Source: MADRE2 sp964397015 (GTDB lineage Bacteria > Desulfobacterota > Desulfobacteria > Desulfobacterales > Desulfobacteraceae). Taken from it: a stretch of 19,204 nucleotides of DNA. Every line of letters starts with the position of its first letter. Position 1 is the stretch's first letter. The translations under genes were made by a program, and so were the position numbers. The stretch lies in NCBI GenBank assembly GCA_964397015.1, contig CAYNHL010000071.1, forward strand, positions 1 through 19,204. The letters run 5' to 3'. Below the pieces are notes generated by a model that was given only the letters and a program-made list of their open reading frames with translations, was not told where the DNA came from and searched no databases. Shown here in pieces: positions 1 through 8,190 of this stretch.

Positions 1-502
1 CGACCGGTCTGTCAAGCCGGTCACATATGACGCGGCTCCTGGCGTTCTGCTTGGTCTTGCTCAATTTATCGGATTTTGTCAGAACGATCATGCAGGGCAG
101 CCCATGATCTTCAAGCCATTGGGCCAGGCTTATTTCTTCGTGTCCCGGGTCCCGCCGGATATCGACCAGGAGCACCAGCCCGGCCAATGTCCTTCTCGTG
201 GACAGATAGGTTTCCACCATGGGCAGCCAGGTGGAACGGATCTTTTTTGAAACCCTGGCATACCCGTAACCGGGCAGGTCGACAAAAAAGAGCTCCTGGT
301 TCACTGAAAAAAAATTGATCAGCTGGGTACATCCCGGCCTTGCGCTGGTCTTGACCAGGCGCCTGCGCTGTACCAGGCAGTTGATCAAGGAAGATTTTCC
401 CACGTTGGAACGACCTGCAAAGGCTATTTCAGGAAGGTCACTGTCCGGGTAATGGGACGGTTTGGCGGCGCTTTTAATAAATTCGGCCTGTTTGATAATC
501 AT
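1..502 (-). CDS. engB: Ribosome biogenesis GTP-binding protein EngB/YihA (partial, 3' end outside window)
   Basis: This is my own reading of the minus strand from the ATG at 502-500; it stays open to the window edge, giving 167 codons of a family usually near 200 residues. GTPase motifs appear in order: the P-loop GRSNVGKSS (about residues 30-38), a switch I threonine in SARPGCTQ, DLPGYGY (G3) and TKSD (G4). The GRSNVGKS and DLPGYGYA forms are typical of EngB/YihA/YsxC, a cytoplasmic GTPase needed for late 50S subunit assembly. The C-terminal G5 region is missing only because the window ends. The start overlaps the stop of the upstream aminotransferase gene (ATGA), so translation is probably coupled. 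Confidence 0.95.
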   Translation of the reverse strand, partial: MIIKQAEFIKSAAKPSHYPDSDLPEIAFAGRSNVGKSSLINCLVQRRRLVKTSARPGCTQLINFFSVNQELFFVDLPGYGYARVSKKIRSTWLPMVETYLSTRRTLAGLVLLVDIRRDPGHEEISLAQWLEDHGLPCMIVLTKSDKLSKTKQNARSRVICDRLDRPV

Positions 503-1662
503 CTGTTTTTAAAATAGGCTTCCAGCCGGTCAAATCCCTTTTCAAGATTTTCCATGCTGTTTGCATAGGAAAAACGGATATAACCTTCACCGTTTTTACC
601 AAAATCAATTCCAGGCGTAACTCCCACATGGGCCTTCTCGAGAATATCCAGGGCCAGGGCATAGGAATCACCGGATATATGCCTGGCATTGGCAAATATG
701 TAAAATGCCCCTGTCGGATCGACACTGACCCCCAGCCCGAGAGCTCTTATCCGTTCCAGTGAATACAACCTGCGGCGGTTATAGGTATCCCGCATTTCCC
801 GGGTTTCCGGAAGAGCATGGGTCAGGGCGGCAGCGCCGGCCAGCTGCATAACGGAATTGGCACAGATGAAAAAATTCTGCTGCAATACCTGCAATGGCCG
901 GATAAAGGTCTTTGGAGCTATCAGGTAACCAAGCCTCAGCCCTGTCATGGCAAATAACTTTGAAAATCCGTTCAATACAAACGCCTGGTCTGTAAATTCC
1001 ATAATCGAGTGTGCCGTGCCGTCATACACCAGCCCGTGATAGATTTCATCTGAAATAACATACAGGTTATGTTGTTTTGCCAACCTGACTATCTGGGCCA
1101 TCCGTTCTTTGGAAATGACAGTTCCGGTTGGATTGGCGGGCGAGTTGATGAATATGGCCCGGGTTCTGGGTGTAATCTTCTTTTCAATGGCCTCCGGGGT
1201 GTAGACAAACCCCTGGTCCTCAAAAACAGGGACCGTTACCGGCCTGCCCTGGACATAGGTGATAAAATTGGCATAACAGGCGTAATGGGGGTCCGGTATT
1301 ATGATTTCATCCCCGGGATTCACGAGTGCGGAGAACAGCAGAAGCATGGCCGGCGAGGTGCCGGATGTCACCAGGATCTGTCCCGGGTCGATCTTTGTTC
1401 CGTAATTGTCACTGTGAAACCGGCAAATGGCTTCCCTCAGGCTGATATCGCCAAGGCTGCTGGTATAGCTGGTTTTTTTGCATTCAAGGGCATGGGTCAC
1501 AGCATGGTTGATGCATTGGGGCACACAGAAATCCGGCTCGCCGATTTCCATGTGAACCACGTCAATACCCGAATCTTCCATTTTGTGAATTTTTTCCATT
1601 ATTTCCATTACAATGAACGGAGTAATGGCATCACACCTTTGTGCAGGCTCAGGGTATGTCAT
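499..1662 (-). CDS. PLP-dependent class I/II aminotransferase (AspB-like)
   Basis: The product is 387 aa, full length for fold-type I aminotransferases. Visible PLP-site motifs are ANPTG (N177), SDEIY (D205, Y208), the Schiff-base lysine in GFSKLFAMTGLRLGY (K235, phosphate-binding R243) and a C-terminal substrate arginine in IRFSYANS. It transfers an amino group between an amino acid and a 2-oxo acid, but the substrate cannot be read from sequence. It starts immediately after the hisG stop, with AAGGTG in the last hisG codons as ribosome binding site, and overlaps engB by 4 nt. The his context allows a histidinol-phosphate aminotransferase role, but the motifs resemble the aspartate/aromatic AspB group more than HisC, so no symbol is given. 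Confidence 0.9.
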   Translation of the reverse strand: MTYPEPAQRCDAITPFIVMEIMEKIHKMEDSGIDVVHMEIGEPDFCVPQCINHAVTHALECKKTSYTSSLGDISLREAICRFHSDNYGTKIDPGQILVTSGTSPAMLLLFSALVNPGDEIIIPDPHYACYANFITYVQGRPVTVPVFEDQGFVYTPEAIEKKITPRTRAIFINSPANPTGTVISKERMAQIVRLAKQHNLYVISDEIYHGLVYDGTAHSIMEFTDQAFVLNGFSKLFAMTGLRLGYLIAPKTFIRPLQVLQQNFFICANSVMQLAGAAALTHALPETREMRDTYNRRRLYSLERIRALGLGVSVDPTGAFYIFANARHISGDSYALALDILEKAHVGVTPGIDFGKNGEGYIRFSYANSMENLEKGFDRLEAYFKNR

Positions 1663-2538
1663 TTAAATCACCTTGTTCAATGGATATTCAATAATGCCTT
1701 CAGCCCCTTCTTTCAACAGGAGCGGAATCAAGTCACGTACCACGTTGATATCAATGATACTTTCAACTGAAAACCAGTCCGACTGGTACAGCGACGCAAT
1801 TGTAGGAGCGTTGAGGCAGGGCAGCAGGGAAACTATCTTAACCAGGTGGTTTTCCGGCACATTCATCTTGATACCCACCAGCTGTTCAGCCCGCAGGGCA
1901 CTTTGAAGCAGCATGGCGATCTGTTCGATCTTATCACGTTTCTTTTCATCCTGCCAGGCGGTTTTGTTGGCTATAAGCTGGGTATTGGTTTCCATGACCT
2001 CGTGAATAATTTTAAGGTTATGGGCCCTGATAGTGCTCTCCGTTTCCGTTATTTCAACGATGGCATCGGCTAGTCCCGATACAATCTTGGCTTCAGTGGC
2101 ACCCCAGGAAAACTTTACGTTGACATTGATATTGCGGTCATCAAAAAACCGTTTGGTATATTTGACAAGTTCCGTGGATATGGTTTTACCCTCGAGGTCT
2201 TCAAGGGTCTGAATTTTCGCGTCACTGGCAACGGCAATCACCCACCTGGCCGGGCGGGCACTTACCTTTGAATACATCAGGTCCGTGACCACGTGGACAT
2301 CTGACTCATGTTCCGCAATCCAGTCCTTACCGGTAAGGCCTGCATCGATCACACCGCTTTCGACATTGATGGACATCTCCTGGGCCCGGCAAAGCGCGCA
2401 TTCGATCGATCCGTCGTTGATGTCCGGAAAATAACTTCTGCCTTCAACATTTATTTTCCATCCCGACCGCCTGAACAGCGAGATGGTGGCATCCTGCAGG
2501 CTGCCCTTGGGGATACCGAGTTTAATTATCTTTTCCAT
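1663..2538 (-). CDS. hisG: ATP phosphoribosyltransferase, long form
   Basis: The product is 291 aa, the length of the long HisG form that works as a homohexamer and needs no HisZ. It catalyses the first step of histidine synthesis, condensing ATP with PRPP. The catalytic domain begins KLGIPKGSLQ; GLTGKDW lies near residue 68 and GLADAIVEIT near 155. The last 75 or so residues (about 218-290, VGIKMNVPENH to EYPLNKVI) match the ACT-like regulatory domain that binds histidine in feedback inhibition. The PRPP loop after GLADAI reads VEITETESTI, where better-known HisG proteins have a D..STG.TL pattern. The start ATG shares one base with the hisI stop (TAATG). Confidence 0.95.
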   Translation of the reverse strand: MEKIIKLGIPKGSLQDATISLFRRSGWKINVEGRSYFPDINDGSIECALCRAQEMSINVESGVIDAGLTGKDWIAEHESDVHVVTDLMYSKVSARPARWVIAVASDAKIQTLEDLEGKTISTELVKYTKRFFDDRNINVNVKFSWGATEAKIVSGLADAIVEITETESTIRAHNLKIIHEVMETNTQLIANKTAWQDEKKRDKIEQIAMLLQSALRAEQLVGIKMNVPENHLVKIVSLLPCLNAPTIASLYQSDWFSVESIIDINVVRDLIPLLLKEGAEGIIEYPLNKVI

Positions 2539-2915
2539 TATCCATACACCTTTTTAGGGTCAAAAACCACAGTCTCTGCCGTTTGCAGGGAACCGTCCTT
2601 TTCAACGGTCCTGTAAAAACAGCTTCTATATCCTTTATGGCAGGCCGCGCCTCCAACCTGCTCGACTTTGAGCAAAATTGTATCCTGGTCACAATCCACC
2701 CGGATTTCCTTAACTTTCTGAATATGCCCCGAGGTTTCCCCTTTTTTCCACAACGTCTTCCTGGATCTTGAATAATAGGTAGCCTCCAGGGACCGGAGGG
2801 TTTCTATGAAAGCCTTTTCGTTCATAAAAGCCAGCATCAGAACCTCTCCTGTATGAAAATCCTGAGCCAGTGCGGGAATCAATCCATTGTTCTTGCTGAA
2901 ATCAAGCGCGACCAT
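2538..2915 (-). CDS. hisI: Phosphoribosyl-AMP cyclohydrolase
   Basis: From the ATG at 2915-2913 the product is 125 aa, the usual size for monofunctional HisI; there is no fused HisE pyrophosphohydrolase. It opens the purine ring of PR-AMP in the third step of histidine synthesis. Signature elements are YYSRSRKTLWKKGETSGH (residues 47-64), the Mg-binding DCDQD (74-78) and the zinc cysteines C75, C92 and C99 in DCD and CHKGYRSCFYR. The frame stays open upstream to 3011, but those 32 codons do not resemble HisI, a candidate promoter lies inside them, and a GGAG sits upstream of the chosen ATG with rather long spacing (13 nt). Confidence 0.93.
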   Translation of the reverse strand: MVALDFSKNNGLIPALAQDFHTGEVLMLAFMNEKAFIETLRSLEATYYSRSRKTLWKKGETSGHIQKVKEIRVDCDQDTILLKVEQVGGAACHKGYRSCFYRTVEKDGSLQTAETVVFDPKKVYG

Positions 2916-2967
2916 TATAATCAAACTGCTCCATTTTTTTAATGCCATGATTTGAATCAAACTGTGA

Positions 2968-2996
2968 TATTTACCGTTTATTGTTGAAAAAGTCAA
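2968..2996 (-). promoter_or_regulatory. Candidate sigma-70 promoter for the hisI-hisG-aminotransferase-engB operon
   Basis: On the minus strand a TTGACT (2996-2991) and a TAAATA (2973-2968) are separated by 17 bp. Transcription would start near 2961, about 46 nt before the chosen hisI start. The -10 match is weak. Confidence 0.35.
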
Positions 2997-3110
2997 ACCC
3001 ATGCTTGTCAAAGTTTAATGGAAACAATACCATATCCCATCACATCTGCCCTGAATCTGCCTTGGATGAAGTGTTGCCATTCTCTGTTTTATCTGATACA
3101 TAGCTAAGCT

Positions 3111-3133
3111 TATAATCATAAGAGTATTATACT
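3111..3133 (+). promoter_or_regulatory. Candidate -10 elements upstream of PBP1A
   Basis: A perfect TATAAT lies at 3111-3116 and a TATACT at 3128-3133, within 45 nt of the PBP1A start. No convincing -35 hexamer is correctly spaced for either. The first would leave a leader of roughly 30 nt. Confidence 0.3.
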
Positions 3134-3151
3134 AAAATATTTCAAACAGCC

Positions 3152-5563
3152 ATGACACAGAAAAAAACCAGATCCCAGGTATTGAAAACCAGAGAAAAGA
3201 AAAAAAAGACACGGTTCTTCCTGTCTTTTATCAAGTGGTGCGTCATTCTCATGGCGACCGGTATTCTACTTGCCGGTGCAGGCCTGGCAGGGTTGTATGT
3301 GTATATAAGCCAGGATCTGCCCCGGATAAACTCTCTGAACGACTATGCCCCTTCCATCGTCACCACTGTGTTTTCTGATGACGGCCGGAAAATCGGTGAA
3401 TTTTACCGGGAACGCCGAATTGTCATTCCGCTTTCCCAGATGCCCAAGTCCCTGATCAATGCATTTATTGCAGCTGAAGACTCCCGCTTCAGGGAACATC
3501 GCGGCGTGGACATGCTTTCCATTTTACGTGCCTTCATCAAAAACTTCAAAGCAGGCACAATTGTCCAGGGAGGCAGCACCATCACCCAGCAGGTGACCAA
3601 ATCCTTTTTGCTGACCCCGGAGCGGACTTATAAACGGAAACTCAAGGAAGCCATACTGGCATATAAAATTGAAAACAAGTTCTCCAAGGATGAAATCCTG
3701 TACCTGTACCTGAACCAGATCTATTTAGGTCATGGTGCCTACGGGGTCGAGGCTGCGTCTGAAAATTATTTCGGCAAACATGCAAAAGACCTGAACCTGG
3801 CCGAATGTGCAATGCTGGCAGGACTGCCCCAGGCCCCCAGCCGGTATTCGCCGTTCCGATTTCCCGAGCGGGCCAGGCAGCGCCAGATTTACGTGCTCAA
3901 CCGGATGAAGGAAGATCATATAATCACCAATCTCCAGGCCACGGAAGCCATCAATACAGAGCTGGATATTCATCCCAGGAAAAACTGGTTTATAGAACGC
4001 GTTCCCTGTTATACCGAACATGTCCGCCGGTATGTGGAAAAAAAATATGGTGAAGATGCCCTTTATGAGCAAGGTCTTCAAATCCATACCGCGGTGAATA
4101 TCGAGTACCAGAAGATTGCCCGCAGGGCCATCTCCAGAGGACTGGTCGATCTCGACCGCCGGATGGGATACCGGGGCCCCGAAGACCATATTTCATCCCT
4201 CCAGATCGAGCAGTACTGCAGCCGTGTTGCCGAAGAGATGGACCAGAGCATCCCCAAACCCGGGGAGGTTTACCATGGAGTGGTTCTCGACGTGGATGAT
4301 GAAAATGACCGGACCCTGGTGCAGGTCGGCAGCTTCAAGGGAACCATTGCCACTGAAGATATCCAGTGGGCCAGACCCCCCGATACAGAAGTGGCTTACT
4401 ATGAAAGAAAGATCCGACGTCCCTCACAGGTATTTCGAAAAGGGGATGTAATAAAAGTGCGCCTGCTCAACGAGATAATTGATAACGGAGAAATCCGCTT
4501 CAGCCTTGAACAGGATCTTACGGCCCAGGCCGCGCTTTTGAGCATTGAAACGGAAACCGGGCATGTCAAGGCAATGATCGGAGGACGGGACTATAAAGAC
4601 AGCCAGTTCAACAGGGCCATACAGTCCAGGCGGCAGCCGGGTTCCGCGTTCAAGCCCATTATATACGCCGCTGCACTGGACAAGGGTTATACGCCTGCAA
4701 CGATCATTATCGACGCCCCGGTTGTCTACAAGGACACCCAGAGGGATTTCACATGGAAACCCCACAACTATAAGGAAGTGTTCCATGGCCCCACCCTGTT
4801 CAGGGAGGCACTGGTCCACTCGAGGAACGTGGTTACCATTAAAATACTGCAGGATATAGGCATTGATTACGTTATCAATTATGCCAGGAAACTGGGAATC
4901 ACATCTGAAATCAGCAAGGATTTGTCCATTGCTCTTGGATCATCGGGATGCTCGCTGCTGGAACTGGTGAATTCCTATTCAGTATTCTCCAACCTGGGAT
5001 ATTTTATCGAACCTGTATTCATCACCAGGATCCAGGACCGGAACGGTAATATTCTGGAAGAATCACAGACTGTCCGGACCAAGGTGATCGACATGAGCAC
5101 GGCCTATATCATGACCAATATCATGGAAAGCGTAGTGCAGTCAGGTACCGGATGGCGTGTCAAGGCACTTAAAAGACCGGTTGCCGGAAAAACCGGCACT
5201 ACCAACAACCTGCACGATGCTTGGTTCCTGGGTTATACACCCCGGTATACCACCGGTGTATGGGTCGGGATGGACAAGGAGACCTCTCTGGGCAAAGGAG
5301 AAACCGGGTCAAGGACGGCAAGCCCCATATGGCTTGATTATATGCAAGGTGCCCTTGAAGGCAAACCTGTCAGGACGTTCAATGTACCTGAAGGTATAGT
5401 ATTTTGCAAAATAGATGCTGCCACCGGTCTTTTACCCAGCGAATCCTCTGAAAAAACGATCTTTGAATGCTTCAAGGAAGGCACCGCACCGACCGAGTAT
5501 ACCCCGCAGCCGGATATGACCTCAGACTCAGATGAGTTTTTCAAAATGGGGGTCGAACAATAG
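3152..5563 (+). CDS. mrcA: Class A penicillin-binding protein (PBP1A), bifunctional transglycosylase/transpeptidase
   Basis: 803 aa. A basic cytoplasmic tail is followed by one signal anchor (about 26-51). The glycosyltransferase family 51 domain (about 75-250) has the catalytic glutamate in AAEDSRFREHRG (E109), GGSTITQQ and the YLNQIYLGHGAYGVE motif. A middle segment (about 370-450) fits the OB-like insert of Gram-negative PBP1A. The transpeptidase domain has SxxK as GSAFKP (S498, K501), SxN as SRN (557-559) and KTGT (680-683), so both activities look intact. It polymerises lipid II and cross-links peptidoglycan on the periplasmic face. It stands alone between a divergent his operon and a convergent radical SAM gene whose stop lies 3 nt away. 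The ATG has no obvious Shine-Dalgarno sequence. Confidence 0.95.
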   Translation: MTQKKTRSQVLKTREKKKKTRFFLSFIKWCVILMATGILLAGAGLAGLYVYISQDLPRINSLNDYAPSIVTTVFSDDGRKIGEFYRERRIVIPLSQMPKSLINAFIAAEDSRFREHRGVDMLSILRAFIKNFKAGTIVQGGSTITQQVTKSFLLTPERTYKRKLKEAILAYKIENKFSKDEILYLYLNQIYLGHGAYGVEAASENYFGKHAKDLNLAECAMLAGLPQAPSRYSPFRFPERARQRQIYVLNRMKEDHIITNLQATEAINTELDIHPRKNWFIERVPCYTEHVRRYVEKKYGEDALYEQGLQIHTAVNIEYQKIARRAISRGLVDLDRRMGYRGPEDHISSLQIEQYCSRVAEEMDQSIPKPGEVYHGVVLDVDDENDRTLVQVGSFKGTIATEDIQWARPPDTEVAYYERKIRRPSQVFRKGDVIKVRLLNEIIDNGEIRFSLEQDLTAQAALLSIETETGHVKAMIGGRDYKDSQFNRAIQSRRQPGSAFKPIIYAAALDKGYTPATIIIDAPVVYKDTQRDFTWKPHNYKEVFHGPTLFREALVHSRNVVTIKILQDIGIDYVINYARKLGITSEISKDLSIALGSSGCSLLELVNSYSVFSNLGYFIEPVFITRIQDRNGNILEESQTVRTKVIDMSTAYIMTNIMESVVQSGTGWRVKALKRPVAGKTGTTNNLHDAWFLGYTPRYTTGVWVGMDKETSLGKGETGSRTASPIWLDYMQGALEGKPVRTFNVPEGIVFCKIDAATGLLPSESSEKTIFECFKEGTAPTEYTPQPDMTSDSDEFFKMGVEQ

Positions 5564-5566
5564 GGG

Positions 5567-6583
5567 TTATGCTTCAATGGACAGTTCATCAGGCTGCTTT
5601 GAAACATCCTTTTTGACCTGGAACCGGCACCGGGGATAACGTGCCTTGAGCTTTTTCATGTTTTCATTCCTGTCTCCGCGCATCCTTGATTCATAGGACG
5701 GATGGAGCACCAGTTGAATGGTGGAAGGCACTGCAGTCAATTCATCGATCAAACAACAGGCTTTTTTATATAACAACCGTGAATGAACCAGGTGGCCGAA
5801 TGCCGGATGCCAGGGACCGGCTATAATGGTATCCGGTGCCGATAGAACCTGTGACGCCTGCAGTCCCATGCGGATCACCGGAATACGCTTTGCAGAAAAC
5901 ACCTGATACAGATCTGACACCAGTTCAACAGCCGAGTCCAAAGACAATGGTACATACTTTTTATCATGATACCAGGCTGCCATCCTGCTTGATTTAAGCA
6001 CAAGAAGCGGATAAATCCTTACAAAATCAGGGGCCAGGCCGGCCATAGCTGACGCGCTCTGCCTTGCTGTCTCGGGTGTATCGCCCATCAGCCCCACCAT
6101 CATCTGCAGTCCTGTACGCATACCGCTTTTTTTCAACAGGTGAACCGCATTAATTGTCTCCTGGGCTCCATGTCCCCGAAAAGAAATATCAAGCACCCTG
6201 TCATTCATTGACTGGGCCCCGATCTCCACAGTTGAAACAGGGCAGGAGCTTATTTGTTCAATGGTCTTTTGGGTAATGGTGTCCGGCCGGGTTGAAAACC
6301 TTATCCCGTCTATCTTGCCTCTGGATACAAGATCACGGCCGCATGTAAGAAAACGCTGGATGACTTCATGAGGAAGACCCAGGAAATTACCGCCGTAAAA
6401 TGCCAGCTCCACTCCTTTCCGGCGACCTTTAAATGCCAGATATGAATCCACTGTGGCCTCGATGTCCCGGGCCCCGGGAAGCTGTTCCCTTGTACTGGTA
6501 ATTGTGGCCTGGTCACAGAATGCGCATCGATGGGGACATCCTGCATGGGGGAGAAACACGGGTATGATCAGGGGCCTGGTCAT
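5567..6583 (-). CDS. Elp3-like radical SAM protein without acetyltransferase domain
   Basis: 338 aa. The radical SAM 4Fe-4S cluster motif is CPHRCAFC (C16, C20, C23; CX3CX2C), followed by FYGGNF (SAM-binding GGN-type) and GAQS. Overall layout matches the COG1243 (Elp3-type) radical SAM core with its C-terminal extension, but the GNAT acetyltransferase domain of true Elp3 is absent. The substrate is unknown; an RNA modification role is a family-level guess. The ATG is 30 nt after the PHP-RNase III stop with an AGGTG 5 nt upstream, so it is the third gene of the dksA-like operon. From memory, related proteins sit beside rnc in Firmicutes too, which supports a link with RNA processing or ribosome assembly. 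Confidence 0.85.
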   Translation of the reverse strand: MTRPLIIPVFLPHAGCPHRCAFCDQATITSTREQLPGARDIEATVDSYLAFKGRRKGVELAFYGGNFLGLPHEVIQRFLTCGRDLVSRGKIDGIRFSTRPDTITQKTIEQISSCPVSTVEIGAQSMNDRVLDISFRGHGAQETINAVHLLKKSGMRTGLQMMVGLMGDTPETARQSASAMAGLAPDFVRIYPLLVLKSSRMAAWYHDKKYVPLSLDSAVELVSDLYQVFSAKRIPVIRMGLQASQVLSAPDTIIAGPWHPAFGHLVHSRLLYKKACCLIDELTAVPSTIQLVLHPSYESRMRGDRNENMKKLKARYPRCRFQVKKDVSKQPDELSIEA

Positions 6584-6613
6584 AAAAACACCTGCAGAAA
6601 ATACAATCTGCTT

Positions 6614-8176
6614 TCAGGCATCTGCATTCAGAACTGCAAGTGCCTGTCTTGCACAGTCCTGCTCGGCCGCTTTCTTGGTTTTGCCGATACCCCGGGCATG
6701 CCGGCCGAGTACATGCACCACCACTTCAAATGTTTTGTCATGGTCCGGGCCGGATTCCTTTTCAAGACGATATACAGGCGCCGGATTACCGGTTTCCTGG
6801 ACAAATTCCTGAAGAGTGCTCTTGTAATCCCGGGTTTGATCTGTATTTGAGCCTGATGAAAGCTTCGGGGAAAACAGGCGCTGAACCAGGTTGAACACGG
6901 TTGTAAATCCTTGATCCAGATAAACCGCCGCAACAATGGCCTCGAATGTATCTGACAGGATGGAATTTTTTTCATGCCCCCCGGACAGCATCTCTCCTTT
7001 GCCAAGCTTTATGAACCGGCCAAGGTCAATGGCTCTTGCAATATCAGAAAGACCCTTTTCACTGACCAGTATTGACCTTAACTTGGACAGTTCTCCTTCC
7101 CTTTTCTCCGGAAACCGCTCCATTAGCATCTGGCCAGTGCAAAGCCCGAGAACGGCATCGCCTAAAAATTCCAGGCGCTCATTATCCTTGAGATCACTGC
7201 CTGAATGTTCATTCAAAAAAGACCTGTGGCACAGTGCCTGGGCCAAAAACCGCCGGTTTGAAAAACAATGACCAAGATTTTTTTCCAGTATGTCGTAAGC
7301 GGGAATTGTCTCACGGATCTGTTCAATCCTGGATTTCAAGGCCTCAAACAACGGATATCCGACATGCAGTCCGCCGGAACCGACACCAAGCTCCACTCCT
7401 TTGCTGAAAGTGCCGTGAAAATCAGTTCCACCGGTCATCAACAGGCGATGCTCTTTGGCCAGTTTCTCAAACAGGGCTGTCTGGGAAGGCGAGTGTGTTG
7501 TATAATAAACCTCGATACCATCGAGACCCTTTTGAACAAGATCCTTGATCAATGCTTCCAGCCTGGATGGATTTTCTGCCTGGATCAGACCGGGATGGGC
7601 CAGCACTGATACACCACCGGCACTCCTGATAGTTTCCATTGCCTTTTCACACTCGACCCTGTATTTATCGACATAGGCAGGCCGGCCGGCAGCCAGGTAG
7701 TTATCAAAGGCCTGCCTGAACGATGAGACATATCCTTTTTTTCTCAACACTTCTGCAATATGGGGACGTCCTGCCTGGCCAGTCCCGCATTCCGCCGCCA
7801 CTTCGTCCATCGTGACAGACAACCCCATGGCATTCAATTTTTGGACAATCCGGGGATTGCGCTCCTGCCGGGCCTGTTTTAGCCGCGTCAGCAAACGGTT
7901 CAGGCGGATATCATGTACACTGAAACCATAGCCGAGGATGTGGAGACTGGAAACAGACAGTCCGTCAACCGGCGGATCACAACTGATTTCAACACCGCTG
8001 ATGAATTCGGGTGCGTGACAGGCAGGGTCTTTAACTGCAATATGCCTTATGCCTTCTATTGTGTCATGATCTGTTATGGAAATGGCTTTGACCCCCGACT
8101 TGCGTGCGAGCGCCATGATCTGTTGCGGCGCGAGGGAGCCGTCCGAGGCGGTTGAATGTATATGCAGGTCAATCAA
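6614..8176 (-). CDS. Fused PHP phosphoesterase (TrpH/RNase AM type) and ribonuclease III
   Basis: One frame of 520 aa from a TTG start (8176-8174) holds two complete enzymes. The PHP domain (about 1-287) has DLHIHS (H5, H7), D12, TDHDT (36-40), GVEIS (E63), H79, LAHPG (H194) and GGTDFHG (D252, H254), the metal-ligand set of this family. RNase III (about 291-520) has HRSFLNE, NERLEFLGDAVL (E334, E337, D341) and SDTFEAIVAA (D409, E412), then a dsRNA-binding domain (about 449-517). RNase III cuts double-stranded rRNA precursors; the TrpH family includes a 5'-3' exonuclease that trims rRNA 5' ends in E. coli. The TTG is preferred because the protein then begins MIDLHIHS, 14 nt after the upstream stop with CAGG before it. 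A GTG at 8245 would add 23 residues overlapping the dksA-like gene. Only two in-frame TTG codons (7351, 7339) could start RNase III alone. Confidence 0.92.
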   Translation of the reverse strand: MIDLHIHSTASDGSLAPQQIMALARKSGVKAISITDHDTIEGIRHIAVKDPACHAPEFISGVEISCDPPVDGLSVSSLHILGYGFSVHDIRLNRLLTRLKQARQERNPRIVQKLNAMGLSVTMDEVAAECGTGQAGRPHIAEVLRKKGYVSSFRQAFDNYLAAGRPAYVDKYRVECEKAMETIRSAGGVSVLAHPGLIQAENPSRLEALIKDLVQKGLDGIEVYYTTHSPSQTALFEKLAKEHRLLMTGGTDFHGTFSKGVELGVGSGGLHVGYPLFEALKSRIEQIRETIPAYDILEKNLGHCFSNRRFLAQALCHRSFLNEHSGSDLKDNERLEFLGDAVLGLCTGQMLMERFPEKREGELSKLRSILVSEKGLSDIARAIDLGRFIKLGKGEMLSGGHEKNSILSDTFEAIVAAVYLDQGFTTVFNLVQRLFSPKLSSGSNTDQTRDYKSTLQEFVQETGNPAPVYRLEKESGPDHDKTFEVVVHVLGRHARGIGKTKKAAEQDCARQALAVLNADA

Positions 8177-8190
8177 TGTTGTGGCCCTGA

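Noticed and set aside
1069..1770. Long plus-strand open frame opposite the aminotransferase
   Set aside because: It is antisense to a gene with a full set of family motifs, and its translation resembles no known domain; treated as a shadow frame.
2916..3011. Upstream in-frame extension of hisI
   Set aside because: It adds 32 residues unlike HisI and contains a candidate promoter; the ATG at 2915 gives the usual length.
5561..5569. Terminator between PBP1A and the radical SAM gene
   Set aside because: The two stops are 3 nt apart and I see no GC-rich hairpin with a T-run; the coding ends simply meet.
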